Below are positions 28,611 through 36,467 of a stretch of 64,000 nt of DNA, piece after piece. The stretch's first letter is position 1, and every line of letters starts with the position of its first letter. The stretch is from Rhodococcus_F sp040656415 (lineage in GTDB: Bacteria; Actinomycetota; Actinomycetes; Mycobacteriales; Mycobacteriaceae): the NCBI RefSeq assembly GCF_040656415.1, contig NZ_JBFAMC010000003.1, positions 248,001 to 312,000 on the forward strand, written 5' to 3'. The position numbers were made by a program, and so were the translations under genes. A model generated the notes under the pieces. It had not been told where the DNA came from, did no database searches, and saw only the letters and a list, made by a program, of their open reading frames with translations.

Positions 28611-29155
28611 GTGAGAACAATGCTGGGAGGCCGACCGAACCAGTGGCCGTCGGAGGCTGGGCGAAGTTCGCTGGGAACAACCAGATGGCGCTGAAGATTG
28701 CTGCGGTGGTTGTGGTTGTCGCACTCGCTGCGGCGGTGGGTCTTCTCTCGTTCAACCGTTGGCAGGACGGGTTAACGCAGCAGGCACGCACCGATGCCGT
28801 CGAGGCCGCACGGGATCAAGCCGTGGCGATGCTGGCGTACGACTTCACCGACGTCGACAACCAGTTGGCTTCTGCTGCAGATGGACTCACGGGCGAGTTC
28901 CGTGACGAGTACACCAAGCTCGTGCAGGAGACCATCGCTCCAGGTGCCAAGGAGAAGCAGCTCACCGTGCAGGTATCCGTCCAGGCTGCTGCTCCTGTGT
29001 CGACTACGCCGACCGAGGCTGTGGTTCTGCTGTACCTCAACCAGATCACCACGAGCGCCGAGGCCCCCGAGGCCAGGACGTCGGGCAGCCGGGTTCGCAT
29101 GTCGTTGGAGAAGGTCGGAGATCGCTGGCTCGTCGATCAGCTCACCCCGGTGTAG
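28607..29155 (+). CDS. mas4B: Mce-associated membrane protein Mas4B
   Basis: A 182-residue paralogue of the preceding protein (position of Rv3492c): short cytoplasmic N-terminus, one membrane helix (LKIAAVVVVVALAAAVGLLS) and an extracytoplasmic domain with DQAVAMLAYDFTDVD. ATGA overlap with mas4A. Last gene of the mce4 operon; a small hairpin (ACTCGG-TGCG-CCGAGT, 29170-29185) reaches the convergent otsA stop and may end both. Confidence 0.83.
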   Translation: MSENNAGRPTEPVAVGGWAKFAGNNQMALKIAAVVVVVALAAAVGLLSFNRWQDGLTQQARTDAVEAARDQAVAMLAYDFTDVDNQLASAADGLTGEFRDEYTKLVQETIAPGAKEKQLTVQVSVQAAAPVSTTPTEAVVLLYLNQITTSAEAPEARTSGSRVRMSLEKVGDRWLVDQLTPV

Positions 29156-29184
29156 AGCGGCGTCCGGTCACTCGGTGCGCCGAG

Positions 29185-30732
29185 TCAGTTCCTCTCGGTG
29201 GTGCTTTCGGAGTAGCTGGATTCGGCGGCCTCGTCAGGCTCGATCAATGCCGGACCCGCAATGCCGCTGTGAGCGAGGGCGTTGAGGAACGACTTGGCCC
29301 ACCTGTCGACATCGTGGGTCAGGACCTGCCTACGCAGGGCACGCATGTGGCGGCGGCCGTCGTCGCGCGATTGGAACAGGGCCTGCTCCATCGCATCCTT
29401 GACGCTGTCGAGGTCGTGGGGGTTGCACAGGAACGCTTGGCGCAGTTCGGCCGCTGCGCCGGTGAACTCGCTGAGCAGCAGGGCCCCACCGAGATCGCTG
29501 CGGCACGCCACATACTCCTTGGCGACGAGGTTCATGCCGTCGCGTAGCGGTGTCACGAGCATCACGTCGGCGGCGACGAAGAATGCGATCAGATCGTTTC
29601 GGGGGATCGGCCGGTGCAGGTAGTGCACCACCGGTCTGCCGACCTCCGCGTACTCGCCGTTGATCCGCGAGACCATACGCTCGATGCCGTCGCGCATCTG
29701 CACGTAGCTGTCGACTCGTTCGCGGCTCGGCGTGGCAAGCTGCACCATCACCGTTTCGGCTGGATCGAGCCGATTCTCGTCGAGTAACTCCTTCAGTGCC
29801 GAGAGACGGACGTCGATGCCCTTGGTGTAATCGAGGCGATCGACGCCGAGCATGATGTACTTCGGGTTGCCCAGTTCCTTGCGGATCTCTCGGGCACGGT
29901 CCCGGATGGCTTTGGACCGCGACATCTCGTCCAGCTGCCCGGAGTCGATGGAAATCGGAAACGCACCGACACGTACCGTGCGGAAACCTACCTGCACGAC
30001 GCCCAGCTTGGAGCGGACACCTACGTTGGCGCGGGATGTCTGCTGCCCGGCCAGTCGCCGCGCCAGGAAGAGGAAGTTCTGAGCGCCGCCCGGCAAGTGG
30101 AAACCGATCAGGTCAGCGCCGAGGAGACCCTCGACGATCTCGGTGCGCCATGGCATTTGCATGAACAGTTCCACCGGTGGGAACGGAATGTGCAGGAAGA
30201 AGCCGATGGTGAGATCTGGGCGCAGCATCCGCAGCATTTTCGGCACGAGCTGCAACTGGTAGTCCTGGACCCAGACTGTGGCGCCTTCGGCTGCAGCCTT
30301 CGACGTGGCCTCGGCGAAACGGCGGTTGACCTCGACGTAGGTGTTCCACCAGTCACGGTTGTACTCGGGCTTGACGATGACGTCGTGGTAAAGCGGCCAC
30401 AGGGTGGCGTTGGAGAAGCCCTCGTAGTATTCCGCGATCTCCGCCGAGCTCAGTGGAACCGGGTAGAGCTCGAGTTCGTCCTCGACGACCGGATCGAGTT
30501 CGGCGTCTGCAACGCCCGCCCAACCGACCCACGCGCCCTTGTTGCGCCGCAGGATCGGCTCCAGCGCCGTGACGAGACCACCCGGGCTGCGTTTCCAACG
30601 TGTGGTGCCGTCCGGAAGGCGTTCGAGATCGACCGGGAGTCGGTTCGCCACGACGACGAAACTGGCTTGCTCGGAGACAAGATCAGCTCCCGAGCTCGAG
30701 GACGGTTCTGACGATTCCGAGCGTGCGGCCAC
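29185..30732 (-). CDS. otsA: Alpha,alpha-trehalose-phosphate synthase OtsA
   Basis: A 515-residue GT20 glycosyltransferase that makes trehalose 6-phosphate from a nucleotide sugar and glucose 6-phosphate. Typical segments: VVANRLPVDLER, SPGGLVTALEP (donor loop), VWVQDYQLQLVPKMLR, FLHIPFPPVE, GVDRLDYTKGID and TPLRDGMNLVAKEYVA. The GTG at 30732 is preceded by GGAAG. Syntenic with Rv3490 at the end of mce4. Trehalose also feeds mycolate carriers in these bacteria. A 56-residue gene lies 36 bp upstream on the same strand. Confidence 0.93.
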   Translation of the reverse strand: MAARSESSEPSSSSGADLVSEQASFVVVANRLPVDLERLPDGTTRWKRSPGGLVTALEPILRRNKGAWVGWAGVADAELDPVVEDELELYPVPLSSAEIAEYYEGFSNATLWPLYHDVIVKPEYNRDWWNTYVEVNRRFAEATSKAAAEGATVWVQDYQLQLVPKMLRMLRPDLTIGFFLHIPFPPVELFMQMPWRTEIVEGLLGADLIGFHLPGGAQNFLFLARRLAGQQTSRANVGVRSKLGVVQVGFRTVRVGAFPISIDSGQLDEMSRSKAIRDRAREIRKELGNPKYIMLGVDRLDYTKGIDVRLSALKELLDENRLDPAETVMVQLATPSRERVDSYVQMRDGIERMVSRINGEYAEVGRPVVHYLHRPIPRNDLIAFFVAADVMLVTPLRDGMNLVAKEYVACRSDLGGALLLSEFTGAAAELRQAFLCNPHDLDSVKDAMEQALFQSRDDGRRHMRALRRQVLTHDVDRWAKSFLNALAHSGIAGPALIEPDEAAESSYSESTTERN

Positions 30733-30768
30733 AGGCTTCCTTCGTAGTCGAAGTAGAGGAGGACTATC

Positions 30769-30939
30769 TCAGTCGAGCTTCGTGGGTCCGATGCCCAGCA
30801 TGGCGAGCAGCATCCTGCACTCGTCCGCGTTATCGGCGTAAGCAGCAACAACGCGCTGCGCCTGGTGGGCGGTCTCGTCGGCCAGGGGTTCGAGTTCCTC
30901 GTCCACGGTGTCGTCTTCGGCGGCCGTCTTCGCAACCAT
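30769..30939 (-). CDS. Conserved small protein, position of Rv3489
   Basis: A 56-residue acidic, Cys-containing protein (MVAKTAAEDDTVDEELEPL...AYADNADECRMLLAMLGIG...). The position directly before otsA and the length match the small gene Rv3489. An AGAGGAA site precedes two consecutive ATG codons; 30939 has the better spacing and 30942 is the alternative. It is probably co-transcribed with otsA. Mostly helical by composition; function unknown. Confidence 0.72.
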   Translation of the reverse strand: MVAKTAAEDDTVDEELEPLADETAHQAQRVVAAYADNADECRMLLAMLGIGPTKLD

Positions 30940-31044
30940 CATTATTCCTCTCGGGCTTACATCTGCGTCGCGCGCAGAAGTGCGTACCGGCGACTCTATG
31001 AGAACCGGGCACGTCGACGCCAGTTGTGTATCGGCTAGGGTTCA

Positions 31045-31063
31045 TTCGGTTAGGGTCCACTTA
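31045..31063 (+). promoter_or_regulatory. IdeR/DmdR-type iron box before ABC exporter
   Basis: TTCGGTTAGGGTCCACTTA matches 13 of 19 positions of the IdeR consensus TTAGGTTAGGCTAACCTAA. It lies 44 bp before the chosen exporter start, and its left half is well conserved. It supports iron repression of the exporter operon and argues against start codons upstream of 31064. Confidence 0.6.
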
Positions 31064-31106
31064 CTTTATTGGTGGGCGTGAGACCCCGGTGTTTGGAGTA
31101 GTGCGC

Positions 31107-32810
31107 GTGAGAACTGGTGGCACCGCAATTCTGTATCGCAGCCTCGTACGGAACCGCGGTCGGCTCGGGATCGGCACCGTTCTGGTCTGCGCCCATCAGG
31201 TGGCAGAAACACTGGTCCCGGTGTTGATCGGGGTGATCGTCGACCGGGCCGTCGCGACCGGCGACGTCTTCGCCCTGACGGTGTGGCTGTGCGCTTTGGC
31301 GCTGCTGTTCCTCGTCCTGACGGTGTCGTGGCGTTTCGGCGCACGCTTCGTCGTCGTGGCCATGCAGAACGAAGCGCATCAGCTGCGAATGGAGGTGGCG
31401 CACAAGATCCTCGACCCTCGTGGTGTGCGGACCGATTTGCGGTCGGGCGAGTTGCTATCCGTATCCACATCCGATGCTGACCGGGCCGCCTGGATCGCGG
31501 ATATCGCACCACGTGCAGCCGCGGCCCTTACCGCGGCAATCGGGTCGGCCATCGCCCTGCTGGTAATCGACGTGCCGCTGGGACTCCTCGTTCTGATCGG
31601 TACCCCTGTCATTCTCGGACTCCTCCAACTTGCGGCGCCGTTGATCACTCGCAGAGCCACCGAACAGCAGGCTGCAGTCGCACGGGCATCCGCAATGGCT
31701 ACAGATCTGGTGAGCGGCTTACGTCCATTGAGGGGAATCGGTGCCGAGGGGCCTGCGTCTCGGCGATACCGGAAGGCCAGTCGTGAGGCCCTGGACGCCA
31801 CCCTCCATACGGCGAAGAGTTCCGCGGTCTTCACTGGGGTGTCGATGACAGTCAGCGCTCTGCTGGCCGTCGGGGTCGCTGGTGTCGCGGGCTGGTTCGC
31901 ACTGGAAGGCCGCATCACCATCGGCGAGTTGATCACCGTCGTAGGACTGTCCCAGTTCTTCATCGAACCGCTCGGCGAACTGGCGGGCCTGCCCGGACTC
32001 CTGGCAATCGCACGCGCGTCAGCGGGGCGTCTCGCGCTGGTCCTGGATGCACAGCCAATGCTCCCCGCCGGGTCCGGACAGACACTCGACGGCAGTGAAC
32101 TGAGGCTGACCGGTGTGTCGTACCGGTCGCTGAGTGCCGTTGATCTGCAGGTCGCGCCCGGCGAGTTGCTCGGCATCGTGGCCTACCGTCCCCAAGATGC
32201 CGAGGCCCTGGCTGCGTTGCTTTCCGGACAGGTTCCGCCCGACCGCTACGACGGTGAGTTGACGGTTGGAGGAGTGCGCTTGTCGGATGCGGATCTCGCG
32301 CAGGCACGTCGGACGTTACTCGTCGAGCCGCACAACGGTGACTTGTTCTCCGGAACACTCGCGTCGAACGTGACCGCGGGCAGACCGGACGCCGTGTCAT
32401 CCGAAGTGCAGGCGGCGCTTGTCGCCTCCGCCGCAGGCGACGTAGTCGAAATCCACCCCGCAGGACTCGACCATGAGGTAGCCGATCGTGGGTCGTCCTT
32501 GTCCGGCGGGCAGCGCCAGCGGGTGGCTCTCGCGCGCGCACTCGTGTCGAGGTCCCCGGTGATGGTGCTGCACGACCCGACGACGGCCGTGGATGCGGTC
32601 ACCGAGCACGCGATCGCACGGGGGATCGCGGATCTGCGACATCGCGACAGCGCGAGGGGACAGACCACGATCCTCGTCACCAGCAGTCCTGCCCTGCTGT
32701 CCGTGACCGATCGGGTCGTGGTGCTCGACGGGGGGATGGTCATCGCTGAGGGTGTGCACGCCCAATTGGTCAAGGAAGACGCACACTACCGGCAGGCGGT
32801 CGTGCGATGA
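31107..32810 (+). CDS. ABC exporter half-transporter, subunit 1 (degenerate ATPase)
   Basis: A 567-residue ABC exporter half: membrane domain with about six helices (residues 15-320) fused to a nucleotide-binding domain. The Walker A position reads GIVAYRPQDAEAL without the GK[S/T] core, and the Walker B end is VLHDPT rather than LDEPT. The signature LSGGQRQR is intact. GTG 31107 has GGAG 8 nt upstream and lies after the iron box. Its stop overlaps the next ABC gene (ATGA), so the two form a heterodimer. Iron box and cluster context suggest siderophore export; uptake of ferri-siderophore (IrtAB-like) is the alternative. Confidence 0.82.
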   Translation: MRTGGTAILYRSLVRNRGRLGIGTVLVCAHQVAETLVPVLIGVIVDRAVATGDVFALTVWLCALALLFLVLTVSWRFGARFVVVAMQNEAHQLRMEVAHKILDPRGVRTDLRSGELLSVSTSDADRAAWIADIAPRAAAALTAAIGSAIALLVIDVPLGLLVLIGTPVILGLLQLAAPLITRRATEQQAAVARASAMATDLVSGLRPLRGIGAEGPASRRYRKASREALDATLHTAKSSAVFTGVSMTVSALLAVGVAGVAGWFALEGRITIGELITVVGLSQFFIEPLGELAGLPGLLAIARASAGRLALVLDAQPMLPAGSGQTLDGSELRLTGVSYRSLSAVDLQVAPGELLGIVAYRPQDAEALAALLSGQVPPDRYDGELTVGGVRLSDADLAQARRTLLVEPHNGDLFSGTLASNVTAGRPDAVSSEVQAALVASAAGDVVEIHPAGLDHEVADRGSSLSGGQRQRVALARALVSRSPVMVLHDPTTAVDAVTEHAIARGIADLRHRDSARGQTTILVTSSPALLSVTDRVVVLDGGMVIAEGVHAQLVKEDAHYRQAVVR

Positions 32811-34555
32811 GTGAGCTGCTGCCAGTCGCAAACGCACGCGGAACCTGGGGTTGGCTCGCTTCGGAACTGGGCAGGCGGCGAACCAGGAGCTTGTGCACCC
32901 TGGTGGTAGCCGCCACAGCGGCCGGCATGGCGCTGGTGCCCGTCTACGTGTTCGGTGTTCTCGTCGACCGAGTTCAAGGCGGTGCGCCGCCGTCGACCAT
33001 CGGCTGGGTCGTTGCGATAATCGCGGGGGCCGCGATTGTCGGCGGTGTATGTGCCGGGTTCGCAACCTTCCTGATCCGCAGTGTCGGCGAGAGAATCCTC
33101 GCGGATCTGCGCGAGCGCGCCGTCCATCGGGTGTTGCGGTTGCCGATTCAGACCGTCGAACGTGTGGGTAAAGGTGACCTTCTGTCGCGGGTAGGCGATG
33201 ACGTCGCGGTTATCGGCAAGGCAGTGACCGATGTGGTGCCCAACCTGGTAACCGCCGTCCTGCTGGTAGTGCTGAGCATGATCGCAATGCTCGGCATCGA
33301 TTGGCGGCTCGGTCTTGCGGGCATGGTGGCGCTGCCCATGTACGCAGTGGCGATGCGCTGGTACCTACCACGGTCCGCGCCTGTCTATGCCGCGGAACGC
33401 GTCGCGATGGGTGACCGCTCCCAGGCATTGATCAGCAGCATGCAGGGCGCCCGCACCGTGCGCGCCTACAGTCTCGAAAAGAGCCATCTGGCGCAGATCG
33501 ACGGCGCGTCGGGCAGAGCGCGCGACTTGTCGGTCGGCGTGTTCTCTTTGTTCACTCGGCTGGTGGGGCGCGGCAACCGTGCCGAGTTCGTGGGGCTGGC
33601 TACCATTCTCGCCACCGGTTTCGCACTGGTGAACGCGGACATCGTCACCGTCGGGCAGACCACCGCCGCCGCACTGCTTTTCCACAGGCTGTTCAACCCG
33701 ATCGGCATGTTGATGTACACGTTCGACGAGGTGCAATCGGCGGGCGCCAGCCTGGCGCGGCTCGTTGGCGTCGTGGACCTCGAAGACGAATCCGGCACGG
33801 AAGCGACCGTGGTTGAACCGAACAGGGATGCGTCGCTCGAACTCGTCGACATTCGCCACTCCTACGACGGTTGCCATGAGGTGGTTCACGGCATCAGCTT
33901 GTTCGTGAAGCCTGGTGAACGAGTCGCCTTGGTCGGCTCGACCGGAGCGGGAAAGAGCACCGTCGCGGCGATCGCGGCAGGGTCGATCTCCCCGACTTCC
34001 GGTTCGGTGACAATCGGCGGAACTGCCCTGTCGGATCTGGAATCGACGACTCTCCGGCGCCGGGTTGCCATCGTCAGCCAGGAAGTTCACGTCTTCGCTG
34101 GACCGTTGATCGAAGACCTTCGGCTCGCGGCCCCGGACGCTTCAGAGGAGGATGCGGCGATCGCGCTGAAGACTGTGGGCGCGGGCGCTTGGGTGAGCGC
34201 ACTCGATGACGGTATTCGGACCGTGGTCGGAGAAGGCGGGCACGAACTCACCGCGGCGCAGGCACAGCAGCTGGCCCTGGCCAGGCTGGTTCTTGCTGAT
34301 CCCGCTGTTGCTGTTCTGGACGAGGCCACCGCAGAGGCCGGCAGCGCAGGCGCGCGTGAGCTGGAGGAGTCCGCTCTAGCCGCGACCCGCGGACGGACGA
34401 CGTTGGTTGTCGCTCACCGATTGACCCAGGCGGCCAACGCCGATCGGGTCGCGGTGCTCGAACACGGGCGGATCGTCGAAGAAGGATCGCACGCACAGCT
34501 CGTCGCGTCAGGCGGTCGATATGCCGAGTTGTGGTCGGCTTGGGAGGGGCGGTAG
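32807..34555 (+). CDS. ABC exporter half-transporter, subunit 2 (catalytic ATPase)
   Basis: A 582-residue ABC exporter half: six-helix membrane domain (residues about 25-310) and an ATPase domain with intact Walker A GSTGAGKST, Walker B VAVLDEAT and switch VAHRLT. Its signature reads LTAAQ instead of LSGGQ. Combined with subunit 1 this leaves one consensus ATP site (this Walker A/B with the partner's LSGGQ) and one fully degenerate site. Coupled to subunit 1 by a 4-bp overlap. Probably moves the hydroxamate siderophore made by the adjacent NRPS. Confidence 0.83.
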   Translation: MSELLPVANARGTWGWLASELGRRRTRSLCTLVVAATAAGMALVPVYVFGVLVDRVQGGAPPSTIGWVVAIIAGAAIVGGVCAGFATFLIRSVGERILADLRERAVHRVLRLPIQTVERVGKGDLLSRVGDDVAVIGKAVTDVVPNLVTAVLLVVLSMIAMLGIDWRLGLAGMVALPMYAVAMRWYLPRSAPVYAAERVAMGDRSQALISSMQGARTVRAYSLEKSHLAQIDGASGRARDLSVGVFSLFTRLVGRGNRAEFVGLATILATGFALVNADIVTVGQTTAAALLFHRLFNPIGMLMYTFDEVQSAGASLARLVGVVDLEDESGTEATVVEPNRDASLELVDIRHSYDGCHEVVHGISLFVKPGERVALVGSTGAGKSTVAAIAAGSISPTSGSVTIGGTALSDLESTTLRRRVAIVSQEVHVFAGPLIEDLRLAAPDASEEDAAIALKTVGAGAWVSALDDGIRTVVGEGGHELTAAQAQQLALARLVLADPAVAVLDEATAEAGSAGARELEESALAATRGRTTLVVAHRLTQAANADRVAVLEHGRIVEEGSHAQLVASGGRYAELWSAWEGR

Positions 34556-34595
34556 CCACCGCGTTGTCGGAGCTGCTGGGTCCCCGCGGTGTGCG

Positions 34596-35141
34596 TCAGT
34601 CCACCGTGATGGTCAGTCCCACGTTCATGGTGTTGACGTCGGCATCGAGGTCGCCGGCCTGGTCGTGCAGCGTGGTCACGGTCAACTGCGTCAGGTACTG
34701 CTGTGAGCTGTCGGTGATGACGGTGTAGCGCGTGGTGGCGGACAGCGACCATCGATCGGCTGTGTAGACGCCCCGGATGAACGCTGATGGGTGACCTTGG
34801 TAGGGAAAGCGATTCCACTCGGACTCGCGCCAGTCCCGAAGTCGTCGGGAGTCGGTGAGTGCGCACGCCAGTAGCTGGTCGGTATCGACTGTCGGTGAGA
34901 GCGCACCGTGCATGAGGGCGGCATTGGGGAACCAATTTTCCGCTTTGTGAGCGGGATTGACGAGGACGGTGTGGGCACCCGGCGCCAATGCAGGTGGGAC
35001 GAGTATCCATCCGGGGAGTTGGGGAATGGAGACCGCGACGGAATCGGCGGCGTCGGGCTCGCATGGGGTACACGTCACCTGGTGTTCGTCGAGATATTCC
35101 TGCATGGTCATCTCGTCAGAAGCGGTCGGGAATTCACGCAT
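34596..35141 (-). CDS. LpqN/LpqT-domain protein without signal peptide
   Basis: A 181-residue protein of the LpqN/LpqT family: MTMQEYLDEHQV, IPQLPGWILVP, an Asp/Leu-rich mid part (DTDQLLACALTDSRRL) and the closing YLTQLTVTTLHDQA strand pair match the family order. Known mycobacterial members are lipoproteins; this one begins with a hydrophilic stretch and has no lipobox, so it is predicted cytoplasmic. It overlaps the upstream small gene by 8 bp and is third after the formyltransferase, suggesting co-expression with the siderophore locus. Role unknown. Confidence 0.68.
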   Translation of the reverse strand: MREFPTASDEMTMQEYLDEHQVTCTPCEPDAADSVAVSIPQLPGWILVPPALAPGAHTVLVNPAHKAENWFPNAALMHGALSPTVDTDQLLACALTDSRRLRDWRESEWNRFPYQGHPSAFIRGVYTADRWSLSATTRYTVITDSSQQYLTQLTVTTLHDQAGDLDADVNTMNVGLTITVD

Positions 35142-35373
35142 TGGATACAGCCTTTTTCGCTTGTCGTGTGGCCGTCAGCCCAGCGACCGCGGTACCACCA
35201 AGGGCGGTGATCAGTGGCAACCCAGTGTCAGGTAGGCGCATTCGTGCACTGTCGTGGCTCGAGGCAATCGCGGAGGTCTCCAGGTCCTCGTCCTCCCGAG
35301 ATCGAGAAGATTCCCGAGTTGTCGGATTCACTGCCTCGGCGAATCGCGGCAGCATCTCGACATCGACGTTCAA
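35134..35373 (-). CDS. Small protein with LPDTG plus hydrophobic and basic tail
   Basis: A 79-residue protein not recognised as a named family. TTG 35373 is chosen because GGGGGG lies exactly 7 nt upstream; a TTG at 35388 is possible. N-terminus MNVDVEMLPRFAEAV is faintly like the start of type VII secretion target proteins. The middle is highly charged (SRSREDEDLE). Residues 47-51 are LPDTG, followed by a hydrophobic stretch (LPLITALGGTAVAGL) and RQAKK, the layout of a sortase sorting signal, but no signal peptide is present. It ends inside the LpqN-like gene (8-bp overlap). Confidence 0.55.
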   Translation of the reverse strand: MNVDVEMLPRFAEAVNPTTRESSRSREDEDLETSAIASSHDSARMRLPDTGLPLITALGGTAVAGLTATRQAKKAVSNA

Positions 35374-35422
35374 CGAACAGCCCCCCAAGTTCGGTTACCC
35401 CGGCGGATAACCTAGCAGGGAG

Positions 35423-36361
35423 CTACTTGCAGTAACCCCCGCCGTGTGGGAAGAAGTCGGTTCCCGCGAGTTCGGTGCCGTCGTCGAGGCGGACGCGCTG
35501 AATCTTCAGTCCTTTGTTCTTGCCGGTGCGGGCGTCGGGGCCGGCAACAATGACCATGCCGTCGCCTTCCCGGATGAAGACACGCCCGGGCGTCCCGCCG
35601 TAGTTTCCCTTGGATACCGCGGCCTTCAAGACCCGGATGCGCTGTCCCTTGTAGTGGGTGAACGCGTTCGGGTACGGATCGGACTGTGCGCGGACGAGGC
35701 GCTCGATGGCGTCGGCGGGCCAGGTCCAGTCGATGTGGCTGTCTTCGGGTGCGCGCTTGTGGAAGAACGTGGCTTGCGACCGGTCCTGTGGTGTCCAATC
35801 GGTGCGCCCGGACGCGATGAGGTCGAGTGCGTCGAGGGTGATCGGGCCGATCATCTCGACCGTGCGGTGGAACAGGTCGGTGACGGTGTCTGTCGGTCCG
35901 ACAGGTGTCGACCGCTGCAAGACGATGTCACCGGCATCGAGTTCCTCGTCCATCAAGTGTGCGGTGAGGCCGACCTCTTCCTCGCCGTTGATGAGTGCCC
36001 AGATCAGCGGAGAGAACCCGGTGTACTTGGGCAGCAGGGAGTCGTGGATGTTGAGGGTGCCGTAGCGCGGGGCGCCGAAGACGTCCCTTGGCAGCCATGT
36101 GCGCCAATTGTTGGCGACGAGGATGTCGGGGTTGGCTCGCTCGAGCGCTGCCTTGAAGCCTTCATCCGGTTTGGTTGCGATGTGGACCGGAACCTCGTGT
36201 GCGGTGGCCAGATCAGCGACCGAGTCTGCCCACATCTGCTCGTAGACATGATCACTCTTTGGATGCGTAATGGAGAGGACTACGTCGTGTTCCGACTCGA
36301 GGAGGGCCTGCAGGGTACGGTGACCCCAGGTTTGATATCCGAGTGTGGCGACTCTCAACAC
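35423..36361 (-). CDS. Formyltransferase for N5-hydroxyornithine (Rft/CchA-like)
   Basis: A 312-residue protein of the methionyl-tRNA formyltransferase fold: N-terminal hydrolase-like domain with the catalytic Asn-x-His of LNIHDSLLPKYTG (N104, H106) and the LDAGD loop, then the OB-type C-terminal domain. In siderophore loci such homologues use formyl-tetrahydrofolate to formylate N5-hydroxyornithine, which fits the formyl-hydroxyornithine code of NRPS module 1. AGGAGG precedes GTG 36361 by only 3 nt; TTG 36358 gives better spacing. Divergent from the hydrolase across an iron-box-like palindrome. Confidence 0.87.
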   Translation of the reverse strand: MLRVATLGYQTWGHRTLQALLESEHDVVLSITHPKSDHVYEQMWADSVADLATAHEVPVHIATKPDEGFKAALERANPDILVANNWRTWLPRDVFGAPRYGTLNIHDSLLPKYTGFSPLIWALINGEEEVGLTAHLMDEELDAGDIVLQRSTPVGPTDTVTDLFHRTVEMIGPITLDALDLIASGRTDWTPQDRSQATFFHKRAPEDSHIDWTWPADAIERLVRAQSDPYPNAFTHYKGQRIRVLKAAVSKGNYGGTPGRVFIREGDGMVIVAGPDARTGKNKGLKIQRVRLDDGTELAGTDFFPHGGGYCK

Positions 36362-36417
36362 AGTCCTCCTGGACGAGCTTGTCGATCAAGCCGCATATGA
36401 GCGGCAGCGGAGCCAGC

Positions 36418-36435
36418 TTAGGCTATCCAACCTAA
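36418..36435. promoter_or_regulatory. Imperfect IdeR-like palindrome, divergent promoter
   Basis: TTAGG and CCTAA half-sites are separated by 8 nt (canonical spacing 9), between the formyltransferase and hydrolase starts. It is weaker than the other three boxes, but the location is right for iron control of both directions. Confidence 0.45.
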
Positions 36436-36467
36436 ATTGGTGAATCGCCGCTTGGAAGGAAGTAGAC

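Noticed and set aside
34596..35141. LpqN-like gene as a lipoprotein
   Set aside because: No signal peptide or lipobox precedes the domain; the start is hydrophilic.
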